34,323 bases of DNA from an uncultured Bacilli bacterium (GCA_947628915.1 CANRBR010000007.1:1-34323); one strand, 5' to 3'. Counted from the first letter of the stretch, positions 9,137-16,967 are shown. Notes: generated by a model not told the origin, from the letters alone. Numbers and translations are program-made.

Positions 9137-9598
9137 ATGGATAATATTAAATTAGTAAAAGCTAAATCAAGTCATGTAAAAATTTTAAATGATTTTTTCA
9201 AACTTTCGTTAGAGTATGAAAGAGATAATTACGATGATAATATTAAAGACAATTTAATTGTTAATTCATATTTTGATAATAGGATAAATGAAGATAATTC
9301 TATAATATTGCTTGGTACATATAATGAAAAAATAGTTGGGTATATATATGCTGAGGTAGATAATACGAATAAAATAAAAAAAGAGTTAGAGGCAACAATA
9401 AATTCAATTTTTGTTTTAGAAGAATATAGAAACAGGGGTATAGGGACTAAATTAATAAACGAGGTTTCTAATATATTAAGTAAAGAAAATGTGAAATATA
9501 TATCAATAAGTAATTTATATTATAACGAAAAAGCTAAAAGATTATACGATAAATTAGGCTATAAAATGTTTAAAGAGGAAAGAAGAAAAAAGATATGA
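9137..9598 (+). CDS. GNAT-family N-acetyltransferase
   Basis: NSIFVLEEYRNRGIGTKLINEV acetyl-CoA-binding motif A; SYYNEKAKRLYDKLGYK-like C-terminal motif. Confidence 0.9.
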   Translation: MDNIKLVKAKSSHVKILNDFFKLSLEYERDNYDDNIKDNLIVNSYFDNRINEDNSIILLGTYNEKIVGYIYAEVDNTNKIKKELEATINSIFVLEEYRNRGIGTKLINEVSNILSKENVKYISISNLYYNEKAKRLYDKLGYKMFKEERRKKI

Positions 9599-9978
9599 AA
9601 GCGCTAACTATAAAAGAACCATGGGCAAGTGTAATTATTAATGGATATAAAAAGTATGAATTTAGAAGTTGGAAGACTAATTATAGAGGAAAAATACTTA
9701 TACATACTTCTTTAAATGTAGAAAAAAATATGCTTGATAGATTTAAAGATTATAATATAAAATATCAACCTGGATATATAATAGGTGAGGCTATTCTTAC
9801 TGATTGTATATTAGTTGATAGTAAATTTAATGAATACTTGAAAGAATTAAATCCAGTTGTATATGCAAAAAGTAACCATGTTGAAAAATATGCGTGGAAG
9901 TTAGAAAATATTAAGAAATATGATAAGCCAATACCTTGTAAAGGAAAACTCGGTTTATGGAATTATAAGGAGGATTAA
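9595..9978 (+). CDS. ASCH domain-containing protein
   Basis: MKALTIKEPWASVIINGYKKYEFRSWKTNYRGKILIHTS, ASCH signature; ATGA overlap with the GNAT gene. Confidence 0.85.
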   Translation: MKALTIKEPWASVIINGYKKYEFRSWKTNYRGKILIHTSLNVEKNMLDRFKDYNIKYQPGYIIGEAILTDCILVDSKFNEYLKELNPVVYAKSNHVEKYAWKLENIKKYDKPIPCKGKLGLWNYKED

Positions 9979-10308
9979 ATGATATTACACCTAGATAATA
10001 AACCATTTGAAAGTATAAAAAATGGTACTAAAACAATAGAAATGAGATTATTTGATGAAAAAAGAAGATTATTAAAAGAAAACGATATTATTGAATTTAT
10101 AAATAGAACTACAAATGAGAGTATAAAAGCAAAAATTATTAAATTACACATTTTTACAAATTTTGAAGAATTATATAATCATTTTGATAAAGTAAAACTA
10201 GGGTATAGTGAAGATGAAGTTGCAGATTTTAAAGATATGGCTGCTTATTATTCTATTATAGAGCAAGAAAAGTATGGTGTTGTTGGAATAGAAATTAATT
10301 TAGTTTGA
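9979..10308 (+). CDS. ASCH domain-containing protein (short form)
   Basis: PFESIKNGTKTIEMRLFDEKRRLLKENDIIEF; directly adjacent to the previous ASCH gene. Confidence 0.8.
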   Translation: MILHLDNKPFESIKNGTKTIEMRLFDEKRRLLKENDIIEFINRTTNESIKAKIIKLHIFTNFEELYNHFDKVKLGYSEDEVADFKDMAAYYSIIEQEKYGVVGIEINLV

Positions 10309-10321
10309 TTTCTATTTTTTT
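10287..10321 (+). terminator. Intrinsic terminator whose 5' arm lies in the CDS
   Basis: AATAGAAAT-12 nt (with TGA stop)-ATTTCTATT followed by TTTTT. Confidence 0.65.
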
Positions 10322-10387
10322 GTTTAAAAAAAGGAAATTGAAAAGTTTTGTCGTATGATATATAGTATGTGTTTTAATGTACATAAG

Positions 10388-10423
10388 ATAAAAAATACTT
10401 GAATCTAATATTATCAAGTATTT
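10388..10423 (-). terminator. Terminator of the minus-strand vanY1 gene overlapping its stop codon
   Basis: AAATACTTGA/TCAAGTATTT 10-bp stem, T-tract on the minus strand. Confidence 0.65.
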
Positions 10424-11040
10424 AGTTTATACTCTTCCAAAGTAATATCGTTATCATGTATATATTTTGCAGTGTCAATACCCACATATCTATAATGCCA
10501 TGGTTCATACTTAAATCCAGTTATATGAAATTTTGCTTTAGGATATCTTAGAATAAACCCATATTTATAAGAATTATTAATCATCCAAGTAAATTCCTTT
10601 GTATCTTCAAAATTATCATAATCTAATGTATTATTAGAAACATCTACTGCAAGACCAGTTTGGTGTTCTGAATGTCCTTTTCTCGCACTTGCCATATCAG
10701 CATAATAAAATCCTTTATCTTTAACATATCCATTATAAAGTTTATCTTGATATTCATAACTTCTATAAGTAGATACTGCTATTATATTAAACCTATCTCT
10801 TTTCGCATCACTTGCCATATTTTCAAAAGCAACTTTAGCTTCATGCCTTAAATATTTATCTTCATATGCATATTCATTATCTATAAGTTCTAAATCACTT
10901 GGGACATAATCACTTGTAAGTTTATTATTTTTATTAACTATAAAATCATAAGTAGTAGGGGAGTATATAGTATTAACATCTTTATAGAAATTACTGTTTT
11001 CTAGCATAATAAGTATTAATATATAAATAACTTTTTCCAT
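10414..11040 (-). CDS. VanY/DacB-like M15 D-alanyl-D-alanine carboxypeptidase (copy 1)
   Basis: STYRSYEYQDKLY, SARKGHSEHQTGLAVDV, EPWHYRYVG zinc/active-site motifs. Confidence 0.93.
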   Translation of the reverse strand: MEKVIYILILIMLENSNFYKDVNTIYSPTTYDFIVNKNNKLTSDYVPSDLELIDNEYAYEDKYLRHEAKVAFENMASDAKRDRFNIIAVSTYRSYEYQDKLYNGYVKDKGFYYADMASARKGHSEHQTGLAVDVSNNTLDYDNFEDTKEFTWMINNSYKYGFILRYPKAKFHITGFKYEPWHYRYVGIDTAKYIHDNDITLEEYKLNT

Positions 11041-11060
11041 AACCTCACCACTATATTATA

Positions 11061-11107
11061 TGAAAAAAAGAATATTATTTATTTTAAAAAGTATTCATAA
11101 TATTCTT
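11061..11107 (-). terminator. Terminator of vanY2 with the stop codon in the loop
   Basis: AAGAATATTAT(in CDS)...ATAATATTCTT 11-bp stem then TTTTTTT on the minus strand; followed by TATAAT of vanY1. Confidence 0.75.
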
Positions 11108-12242
11108 CATAAGTAATATCATTTTCATATATGTATGTTGCAACATCAACTCCAACATATCTATAATGCCATGCCTCAAAGATATATCCAGTTATATATT
11201 CGTTTTCTTTAGAATATCTCATTATAAATCCATACTTATGCGCATTATCCTTAAGCCATTTATATTCATCAGTATTTGCAAATTCATCAAAAGATACATT
11301 ATCTTTGTTAGTTAAATCTGCTGAATATCCAAGTTGGTGTTCTGAAAAGCCTGGCCTAGCAGAATAAGTATCTGCATTTTTAACTCCATCTGCTTTAACA
11401 TAGTTATTGTATAATGTAGATTGAAAACTATAACTTCTGTATCCAGTAGTAACTTTTAAAGTTAAACCTTTACTTCTTGCAGCATCTGCCATTTTAACAA
11501 AGTTTTCATAAGCAACTTTTTTTAGCTGTGCTTTATCTCTTGCATAAATTCCAGTAACATCTACTAAATCATCAGGTACATAGTTTTTATCTAAGTAGAA
11601 GAATTTATTTACTAAAGTATACATTCCTTTAGATAAATCTGCAGCTTTAGAATCAGTATAAAATTCATAATCAAGATTAGAATTTATTCTTTTAACAATC
11701 TCTTTATAACTTAAATCTTTATGTTTTTCATAGTATGATAAATATCTATCAAGATTATCTTCTATAAAATATTTTTCACTTAAAAATCCATTAATTGTAT
11801 TATTTAACTCTACGTCATCTTTTAAATCATTTACATACTTAATAGTATTAGAAACATCATATTTATCTAAATATTTTACATATTCATCTATTTTAGTTTC
11901 TTTAAATTTATCATTATTAATAAGTTCAAATATCTTTAAATAATCTATATCTTTGTATTTAGATGTGTATTTTAAATATAAATCTAATTTATTGGGATTG
12001 TAATTTTCACTATCAATCATATATATCAAGTTTTCATTATAATCATATTTTAATATAGTATCAATTTCAGATTTAGTAAGTTTTTCTATTTCAATTATCT
12101 CAAGATTATTATATCCTTTATCTTTTAAAGTTTTATTGCTTTTTAGGGTGAGTGTTAAGAAAATTAAAATGATAATTATTAATATAACTAAGAATAAAAT
12201 TAATACTCTTTTTTTATTTACTTTTCTTTTTTTCTTTTTCAT
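11079..12242 (-). CDS. VanY/DacB-like M15 D-alanyl-D-alanine carboxypeptidase (copy 2), membrane anchored
   Basis: N-terminal KKKKRK + TM; TGYRSYSFQSTLY, SARPGFSEHQLGYSADL, EAWHYRYVG. ATG 12242 behind GGTGG SD. Confidence 0.93.
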   Translation of the reverse strand: MKKKKRKVNKKRVLILFLVILIIIILIFLTLTLKSNKTLKDKGYNNLEIIEIEKLTKSEIDTILKYDYNENLIYMIDSENYNPNKLDLYLKYTSKYKDIDYLKIFELINNDKFKETKIDEYVKYLDKYDVSNTIKYVNDLKDDVELNNTINGFLSEKYFIEDNLDRYLSYYEKHKDLSYKEIVKRINSNLDYEFYTDSKAADLSKGMYTLVNKFFYLDKNYVPDDLVDVTGIYARDKAQLKKVAYENFVKMADAARSKGLTLKVTTGYRSYSFQSTLYNNYVKADGVKNADTYSARPGFSEHQLGYSADLTNKDNVSFDEFANTDEYKWLKDNAHKYGFIMRYSKENEYITGYIFEAWHYRYVGVDVATYIYENDITYEEYYEYFLK

Positions 12243-12291
12243 AGAACCACCATTATTATTATAACTCAAAAAAGAAATAAAAAAAGGGATT

Positions 12292-13233
12292 TTAATCCTT
12301 TTCTACAAAATATGCATAATATTCGTCAAATGTAATGTCATTATCATGTATATAAGTTGCTGCTTCAATTCCAACATAACGATAGTGCCATGACTCATAT
12401 TCGTATCCAGTTAAGTATTCTTTACCTTTAGGATATCTTAGTATAAATCCATACTTATATGCATTTTCACTTAACCATTTAAACTCGTCAAACTCTTCAA
12501 ATGTCGCACCAGTAGAACCATAAGTTTGTATATCAACTGCCATACCTGTTTGGTGTTCTGAAAAACCTGCTCTTGCTGCAATCTTATCTGCTTCTCTTTC
12601 ACCTCTTGTACTCTTGTAGTAATCGTAAGTCTCTTCTTGATCTTCAAAACTTCTATAAGATGAATTAATTATTAAAGTTAAATCTTCTTTTTTAGCGGCA
12701 TTAAACATTTCAATAAAAGCATTATAAGTTTCTTCTGTAACCATTTGATTATCTCCGTAACTATATTGATTACTTATCTTAACCATATCATCTGAATTAT
12801 ATGATTCATCTAGACTATTAAATTTATTAGTAAGCATTAAATGCCCTTTAGATAAATCAGTCTTTTTAGTATCAGTATACCAATCTTTATTCGCACCAAC
12901 ATTTATTATAGAAACAGTATCAGTATAATCACTATCATTATTCAAGTAATAGTCTACATAATCTTTTAAATTATCTTCAATAAAGTATTTTTCTTTTAAT
13001 AAAGATATAATATCTTTATTATATTCTAGTGTTAGAATATAATCTTTAGACTTATCACTTAACTTTTCGATTGTTTCTACCTCATTATCGTTATATCCAA
13101 TCTTTTTAAGTTTGTAATCGTAAGTCTTATGATAATTTATAGTATTTATAGTGTATGTAACACCAAAGACAATTACTACTACAACAAATATTAAAACTAC
13201 AATAGAACCTTTCTTTATCCTTCTTTTTTTCAT
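12292..13233 (-). CDS. VanY/DacB-like M15 D-alanyl-D-alanine carboxypeptidase (copy 3), membrane anchored
   Basis: SSYRSFEDQEETY, AARAGFSEHQTGMAVDI, ESWHYRYVG; N-terminal TM; ATG 13233 behind GGTGATG SD. Confidence 0.93.
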   Translation of the reverse strand: MKKRRIKKGSIVVLIFVVVVIVFGVTYTINTINYHKTYDYKLKKIGYNDNEVETIEKLSDKSKDYILTLEYNKDIISLLKEKYFIEDNLKDYVDYYLNNDSDYTDTVSIINVGANKDWYTDTKKTDLSKGHLMLTNKFNSLDESYNSDDMVKISNQYSYGDNQMVTEETYNAFIEMFNAAKKEDLTLIINSSYRSFEDQEETYDYYKSTRGEREADKIAARAGFSEHQTGMAVDIQTYGSTGATFEEFDEFKWLSENAYKYGFILRYPKGKEYLTGYEYESWHYRYVGIEAATYIHDNDITFDEYYAYFVEKD

Positions 13234-13304
13234 ATCATCACCATTATTATTGTAACACATTCTTAAACTTTTTAATACATATTTTATTAACTTTAAAAAT
13301 GTTG

Positions 13305-13310
13305 TATAAT
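13305..13310 (+). promoter_or_regulatory. -10 element of addB
   Basis: TATAAT exactly 15 nt upstream of ATG 13326, GTGGTGG SD. Confidence 0.6.
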
Positions 13311-13325
13311 GAATGTGGTGGTAGT

Positions 13326-15632
13326 ATGTTAGAAATAGATAATAACTCTATAATAATTTGTGGTGAACATTCTAAATTACAGTTACTTAAAAATATAAAG
13401 AAATTAGTAAGTGCTAAAATAATGAGTATGAGTGAGTTTATTAGTTCATACTACTTTGATTATGATGAGAAAAGTATTATTTACTTAATAAATAAGTATG
13501 GAATAAAGTATGAGGTAGCAAAAGAATATTTAGCTAACCTAATATATATAGAAGATAAAACTTATAATATAGAAAAGTTAGATTTTTTAGTTAGTATTAA
13601 ACGTGAATTAATAGAAAATAATCTACTTATATTTAATAGTAGATTTAAAAATTTTATAAAAAGGAAAAATATCATTATATATAACTATAACTTATCTAAG
13701 TTTGAAAAACATTTATTAAAAGATATAAACTATAAAGAGATAAAACCTATTCAAAATAACTATACTCCAATTATATATGAATTTGATAATATAGAAGAAG
13801 AAGTAGAGTTTATAGCAAGAAGTATATCTAAATTAATTAATGATAAAGTAGATATAAATAAAATAAAACTTACTAATGTAAGCGATGATTATATAAATAT
13901 AATAACTAAAATATTTAATTTCTATAATTTAAAGATAGATAAGTTTAACAATATTCCAGTAATGTCTAATATAATAGGGACTACATTTTTAAATAATCTA
14001 GACTTAGGTATAGAAAAGGCAATAGAATCTATTTCTAGTTATGATAAGACAGATACTTATAATACAATCATAAACATTTGTAATAAATATATATGGTGTG
14101 ATAATGAGAAAGATTTAAAAACACTAATAGAGTATGATTTAAAACACACATATATTAAAAATCCTAAATATACAAATATGATAGAAGTAGTAGATTATAA
14201 ATCTTATAACTTTACTGATGAATATGTATTTATGTTAGGATTTAATCAAGGTATAATACCTAAGATATATAAAGATGAAGATTATATAAGTGATAATATA
14301 AAACCTAGTTATATGGATAGTACAATAGAAAAGAATACTTTTGAAAAAATTAGTACTATTAATGCGATTAAAAATATAAAGAATTTAACTATAACATATA
14401 AATTTAAAACACCATTTAGTATATTTTATCCATCTAACTTGATAGATGATTTAACCCCTCCTATTAAAGGGAAAATAGATTATAGTACTAGTTATAGTGA
14501 TATAGATGATGAAATCACACTTGCAAATGATTTAGATGAGTTAATAAAATTTGGTAAAACGAGTGATACTTTAGAGTTACTTAACTCTAACTATGATATA
14601 CCTTATAATACATATTCTCATAGGTTTACAGGATTATCTATTAATAAGTTAAGAGATTATATAAAAAAACAAAAAAGTTTTAATTTATCTTATACACTTA
14701 TGGATAACTACAATAGATGTGCGTTTCGCTTTTATATAGATAAGATACTATGTTTATCAACGCTCGATGATAACTTTGGTATTACTTTAGGTAATTTGTA
14801 CCACCACACCCTAGAAAAACTAGTTAAAAGTGATATCGATATAGAAAGTACAGTTAATGATTATATAAAAGATAACGATATAGTTTTAACTAATTCAAAT
14901 AAGTTCTTTGTAAATAGAGCAATAGATAATTTAAAATACTTAAAAGGAATACTAGATAAACAGAGTAGTTTTTCTAAATTAAAGAAGTGTGAGACTGAAA
15001 AATTTGTTAAAATACCTCTTAAAGATAACATAAATTTTGTAGGCTTTATAGATAAAATAGTTTATGATAATATTAAAGATAAGACTATTGCAGCAATTAT
15101 AGATTATAAAACTTATGTTAAAAAGCCTAGTTTAAAATATATAGATAGTGGGATAGGATTACAACTTCCAGTTTATATGTACTTATCAAGTTATTCATAC
15201 AAGAATATAAACTTTGCTGGATTTTATTTACAAAACATTACTTTAGATAACAAAAGTGATGAAGAAAAAGAGAAGAGTTTAAAACTTATAGGATATACCA
15301 ATACTGATAAAGAGATACTAGAAAACTTTGATAGTAACTATATGGAGAGTAGTGTTATAGATGGAATTAAGATAAATAAAGATGGTAATTTTAGTTCTAG
15401 TAGTTTAAAAAGAATGTTATCAAATGATGAGATAGATGGCGTTATAAAAACAGTAAGAGAAAAGATTGATGAGACACTTGATAATGTACTAGATTCAAAG
15501 TTTGATATTAACCCTAAAATAGATAAAGAGAATATTGGCTGTGAGTTTTGTAAATATAGAGATTTGTGTTTTAAGAAAGCTTATGACTTTAAAAGTATTA
15601 AAGGTAATAAGAGATTTGATGATGAGGAGTAA
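13326..15632 (+). CDS. addB: AddB/RexB-like nuclease subunit (PD-(D/E)XK with Fe-S cysteines), reduced form
   Basis: NRCAFRFYIDK, LGNLYHHTLEKL, GFIDKIVYDN...AAIIDYKTY, CEFCKYRDLC; addA lies downstream. Confidence 0.85.
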   Translation: MLEIDNNSIIICGEHSKLQLLKNIKKLVSAKIMSMSEFISSYYFDYDEKSIIYLINKYGIKYEVAKEYLANLIYIEDKTYNIEKLDFLVSIKRELIENNLLIFNSRFKNFIKRKNIIIYNYNLSKFEKHLLKDINYKEIKPIQNNYTPIIYEFDNIEEEVEFIARSISKLINDKVDINKIKLTNVSDDYINIITKIFNFYNLKIDKFNNIPVMSNIIGTTFLNNLDLGIEKAIESISSYDKTDTYNTIINICNKYIWCDNEKDLKTLIEYDLKHTYIKNPKYTNMIEVVDYKSYNFTDEYVFMLGFNQGIIPKIYKDEDYISDNIKPSYMDSTIEKNTFEKISTINAIKNIKNLTITYKFKTPFSIFYPSNLIDDLTPPIKGKIDYSTSYSDIDDEITLANDLDELIKFGKTSDTLELLNSNYDIPYNTYSHRFTGLSINKLRDYIKKQKSFNLSYTLMDNYNRCAFRFYIDKILCLSTLDDNFGITLGNLYHHTLEKLVKSDIDIESTVNDYIKDNDIVLTNSNKFFVNRAIDNLKYLKGILDKQSSFSKLKKCETEKFVKIPLKDNINFVGFIDKIVYDNIKDKTIAAIIDYKTYVKKPSLKYIDSGIGLQLPVYMYLSSYSYKNINFAGFYLQNITLDNKSDEEKEKSLKLIGYTNTDKEILENFDSNYMESSVIDGIKINKDGNFSSSSLKRMLSNDEIDGVIKTVREKIDETLDNVLDSKFDINPKIDKENIGCEFCKYRDLCFKKAYDFKSIKGNKRFDDEE

Positions 15633-15648
15633 TCTGTATTAAGAATAT

Positions 15649-15999
15649 ATGGAAGTTTATAGTTATAATATATATAAAAATGTTTATGATGATATGAAAT
15701 GTGGTAAGAAAACTGTTGAATTTAGATTACTTAATGAAAAGTCAGAAAAAATAAAAATAGGAGATACTATATACTTTAAAGTAGTGGACAGTGATTTAAT
15801 ACTTAAGACAACTGTTATAGATAAGTTTATCTATAATGATATTGACGATTTATGGAACCATAAAGAAGTTTTAAATAATGTGTTAAACTATACAAAAGAA
15901 CAGTTTAAATCTGCATTTTATGAAATATTTGGAAAAGATAATGTATTAAATAGTAAGATAGTTGGAATAAAAATACGTGTGCAAGAGAATAACTTATAA
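15649..15999 (+). CDS. ASCH domain-containing protein (third copy)
   Basis: MKCGKKTVEFRLLNEKSEKIKIGDTIYF, similar to the 9979 ASCH gene. Confidence 0.75.
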   Translation: MEVYSYNIYKNVYDDMKCGKKTVEFRLLNEKSEKIKIGDTIYFKVVDSDLILKTTVIDKFIYNDIDDLWNHKEVLNNVLNYTKEQFKSAFYEIFGKDNVLNSKIVGIKIRVQENNL

Positions 16000-16037
16000 A
16001 AAATTATGGATTTTTGACATAAATTTCATTAAAGTCA

Positions 16038-16066
16038 TTTACAAACGTATGTATTAATAGTATAAT
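16038..16066 (+). promoter_or_regulatory. Promoter of ncRNA-A
   Basis: TTTACA (16038-16043), 17-nt spacer, TATAAT (16061-16066). Confidence 0.7.
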
Positions 16067-16152
16067 TAGAATGTGCAAAAAAATAAAAAAGAAATCATTG
16101 ATTTTTAAGTGAAAATATGGTATAAATGTATTGATCAGTTAATTGATTATAT

Positions 16153-16233
16153 TTAGTCCTTTACGGACATCTCAGTTTCTTTTGAAACTGTACTTAGCTC
16201 TTTACGAGCACTTAGATACCATATTTGGTATCT
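16153..16233 (+). repeat. Two degenerate ~41-bp tandem units in ncRNA-A
   Basis: TTAG(TC/CT)CTTTACG(GA/AG)CA...AG + second hairpin, starting at 16153 and 16194; stem changes are compensatory. Confidence 0.6.
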
Positions 16234-16237
16234 TTTT
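16214..16237 (+). terminator. Intrinsic terminator of ncRNA-A
   Basis: AGATACCA-TATT-TGGTATCT followed by TTTT. Confidence 0.75.
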
Positions 16238-16313
16238 AATTTATGGCTTTATCATTAAATATTTTTGATATATAGGGAATTTAATAGAAATTAAGAAGGG
16301 GGGAATTTTTAAA

Positions 16314-16796
16314 ATGAGTATTGACAAAAAAAATCAAATAGAAAAAATAGATAATAGTTGTAAGACATATAAACATGTATATGAATCTAATCATTCAAAG
16401 TTTATAAAATTAGGAGATTGGTTAGAAAAAGAATCGAATATATTTAAAAATGAAGTAAGTAAGAAAAATTATAATAAACCAAATTTTAAAAGGGGAGAAA
16501 TAGTAAAGGTAGATTTTGGTATCAATTTGGGTTCAGAATTGTCAAATACTCATTTTGCAATAGTTTTAAATAGTGATGACAATAATAGCGTAGATAATTT
16601 AACTGTGTTGCCACTTACTTCGAAAAAAGGCTATAAAAGATTATATCTAGGCAATATTTTAGAACCATTTAATAATTTAAAATATAATAAAAAAACATAT
16701 GCCTTAATTACTCAGATAACTACAATAAGTAAAACTAAAATTTTTAATGATAATATAAGGTGTTATTGTGATAAAGAATTATTAAAAAAAAATTAA
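16314..16796 (+). CDS. PemK/MazF-family toxin (endoribonuclease fold) with ~60-aa N-terminal extension
   Basis: FKRGEIVKVDFGINLGSELSNTHFAIVLNSDDNNSVDNLTVLPLTSKK is a PemK/MazF signature; SD AAGGGGGGAA. Confidence 0.88.
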   Translation: MSIDKKNQIEKIDNSCKTYKHVYESNHSKFIKLGDWLEKESNIFKNEVSKKNYNKPNFKRGEIVKVDFGINLGSELSNTHFAIVLNSDDNNSVDNLTVLPLTSKKGYKRLYLGNILEPFNNLKYNKKTYALITQITTISKTKIFNDNIRCYCDKELLKKN

Positions 16797-16821
16797 TTTA
16801 GAAATAATAAATTTTCTTACA

Positions 16822-16856
16822 AAATAAAAAAGTGACTATTACAATTGTAATAGTCA
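16822..16856 (-). terminator. Intrinsic terminator of ncRNA-B
   Basis: Minus strand TGACTATTAC-AATT-GTAATAGTCA 10-bp stem then CTTTTTTATTTTG. Confidence 0.8.
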
Positions 16857-16914
16857 TACGACCAAATGGTCACAGTCATTCGGCATAGCCGATACGCTCT
16901 TTTGAGCACAGTTA
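16833..16914 (-). repeat. Two degenerate ~36-bp tandem units in ncRNA-B
   Basis: Minus strand TAACTGTGCTCAAAAGAGCGTAT... (from 16914) and TGACTGTGACCATTTGGTCGTAT... (from 16878), each followed by a second hairpin. Confidence 0.65.
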
Positions 16915-16938
16915 GAAACAACTCGTTTCAACGACATA

Positions 16939-16967
16939 ATAATATCATAAAAAATATTATTTGTCAA
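16939..16967 (-). promoter_or_regulatory. Promoter of ncRNA-B
   Basis: Minus strand TTGACA (16967-16962), 17-nt spacer, TATTAT (16944-16939). Confidence 0.75.

Larger units (their letters stand above)
16073..16237 (+). ncRNA. Candidate hairpin-array RNA (ncRNA-A) upstream of PemK toxin gene
   Basis: Promoter, serial hairpins GTCC-tttac-GGAC, CAGTTTC-tttt-GAAACTG, GCTC-tttac-GAGC, and terminator AGATACCA-tatt-TGGTATCT-TTTT. Confidence 0.7.
16822..16932 (-). ncRNA. Candidate hairpin-array RNA (ncRNA-B), convergent to PemK gene
   Basis: Minus-strand promoter, hairpins GAAAC-gagtt-GTTTC, GCTC-aaaa-GAGC, TCGGC-tat-GCCGA, GACC-attt-GGTC, then terminator. Confidence 0.7.

Noticed and set aside
16153-16233. 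CRISPR-like regularly spaced repeats
   Set aside because: Only two degenerate units, no identical repeats or unique spacers, no cas genes; structure fits tandem RNA hairpins better.
16740-16796. Frameshift at the poly-A run near the pemK 3' end
   Set aside because: The conserved PemK core is complete before the A-run, and alternative frames add only a few residues before stops.
16800-16935. Plus-strand terminator of pemK at the TGACTATTAC palindrome
   Set aside because: No T-tract on the plus strand; the T-tract and promoter are on the minus strand, so it is assigned to ncRNA-B.
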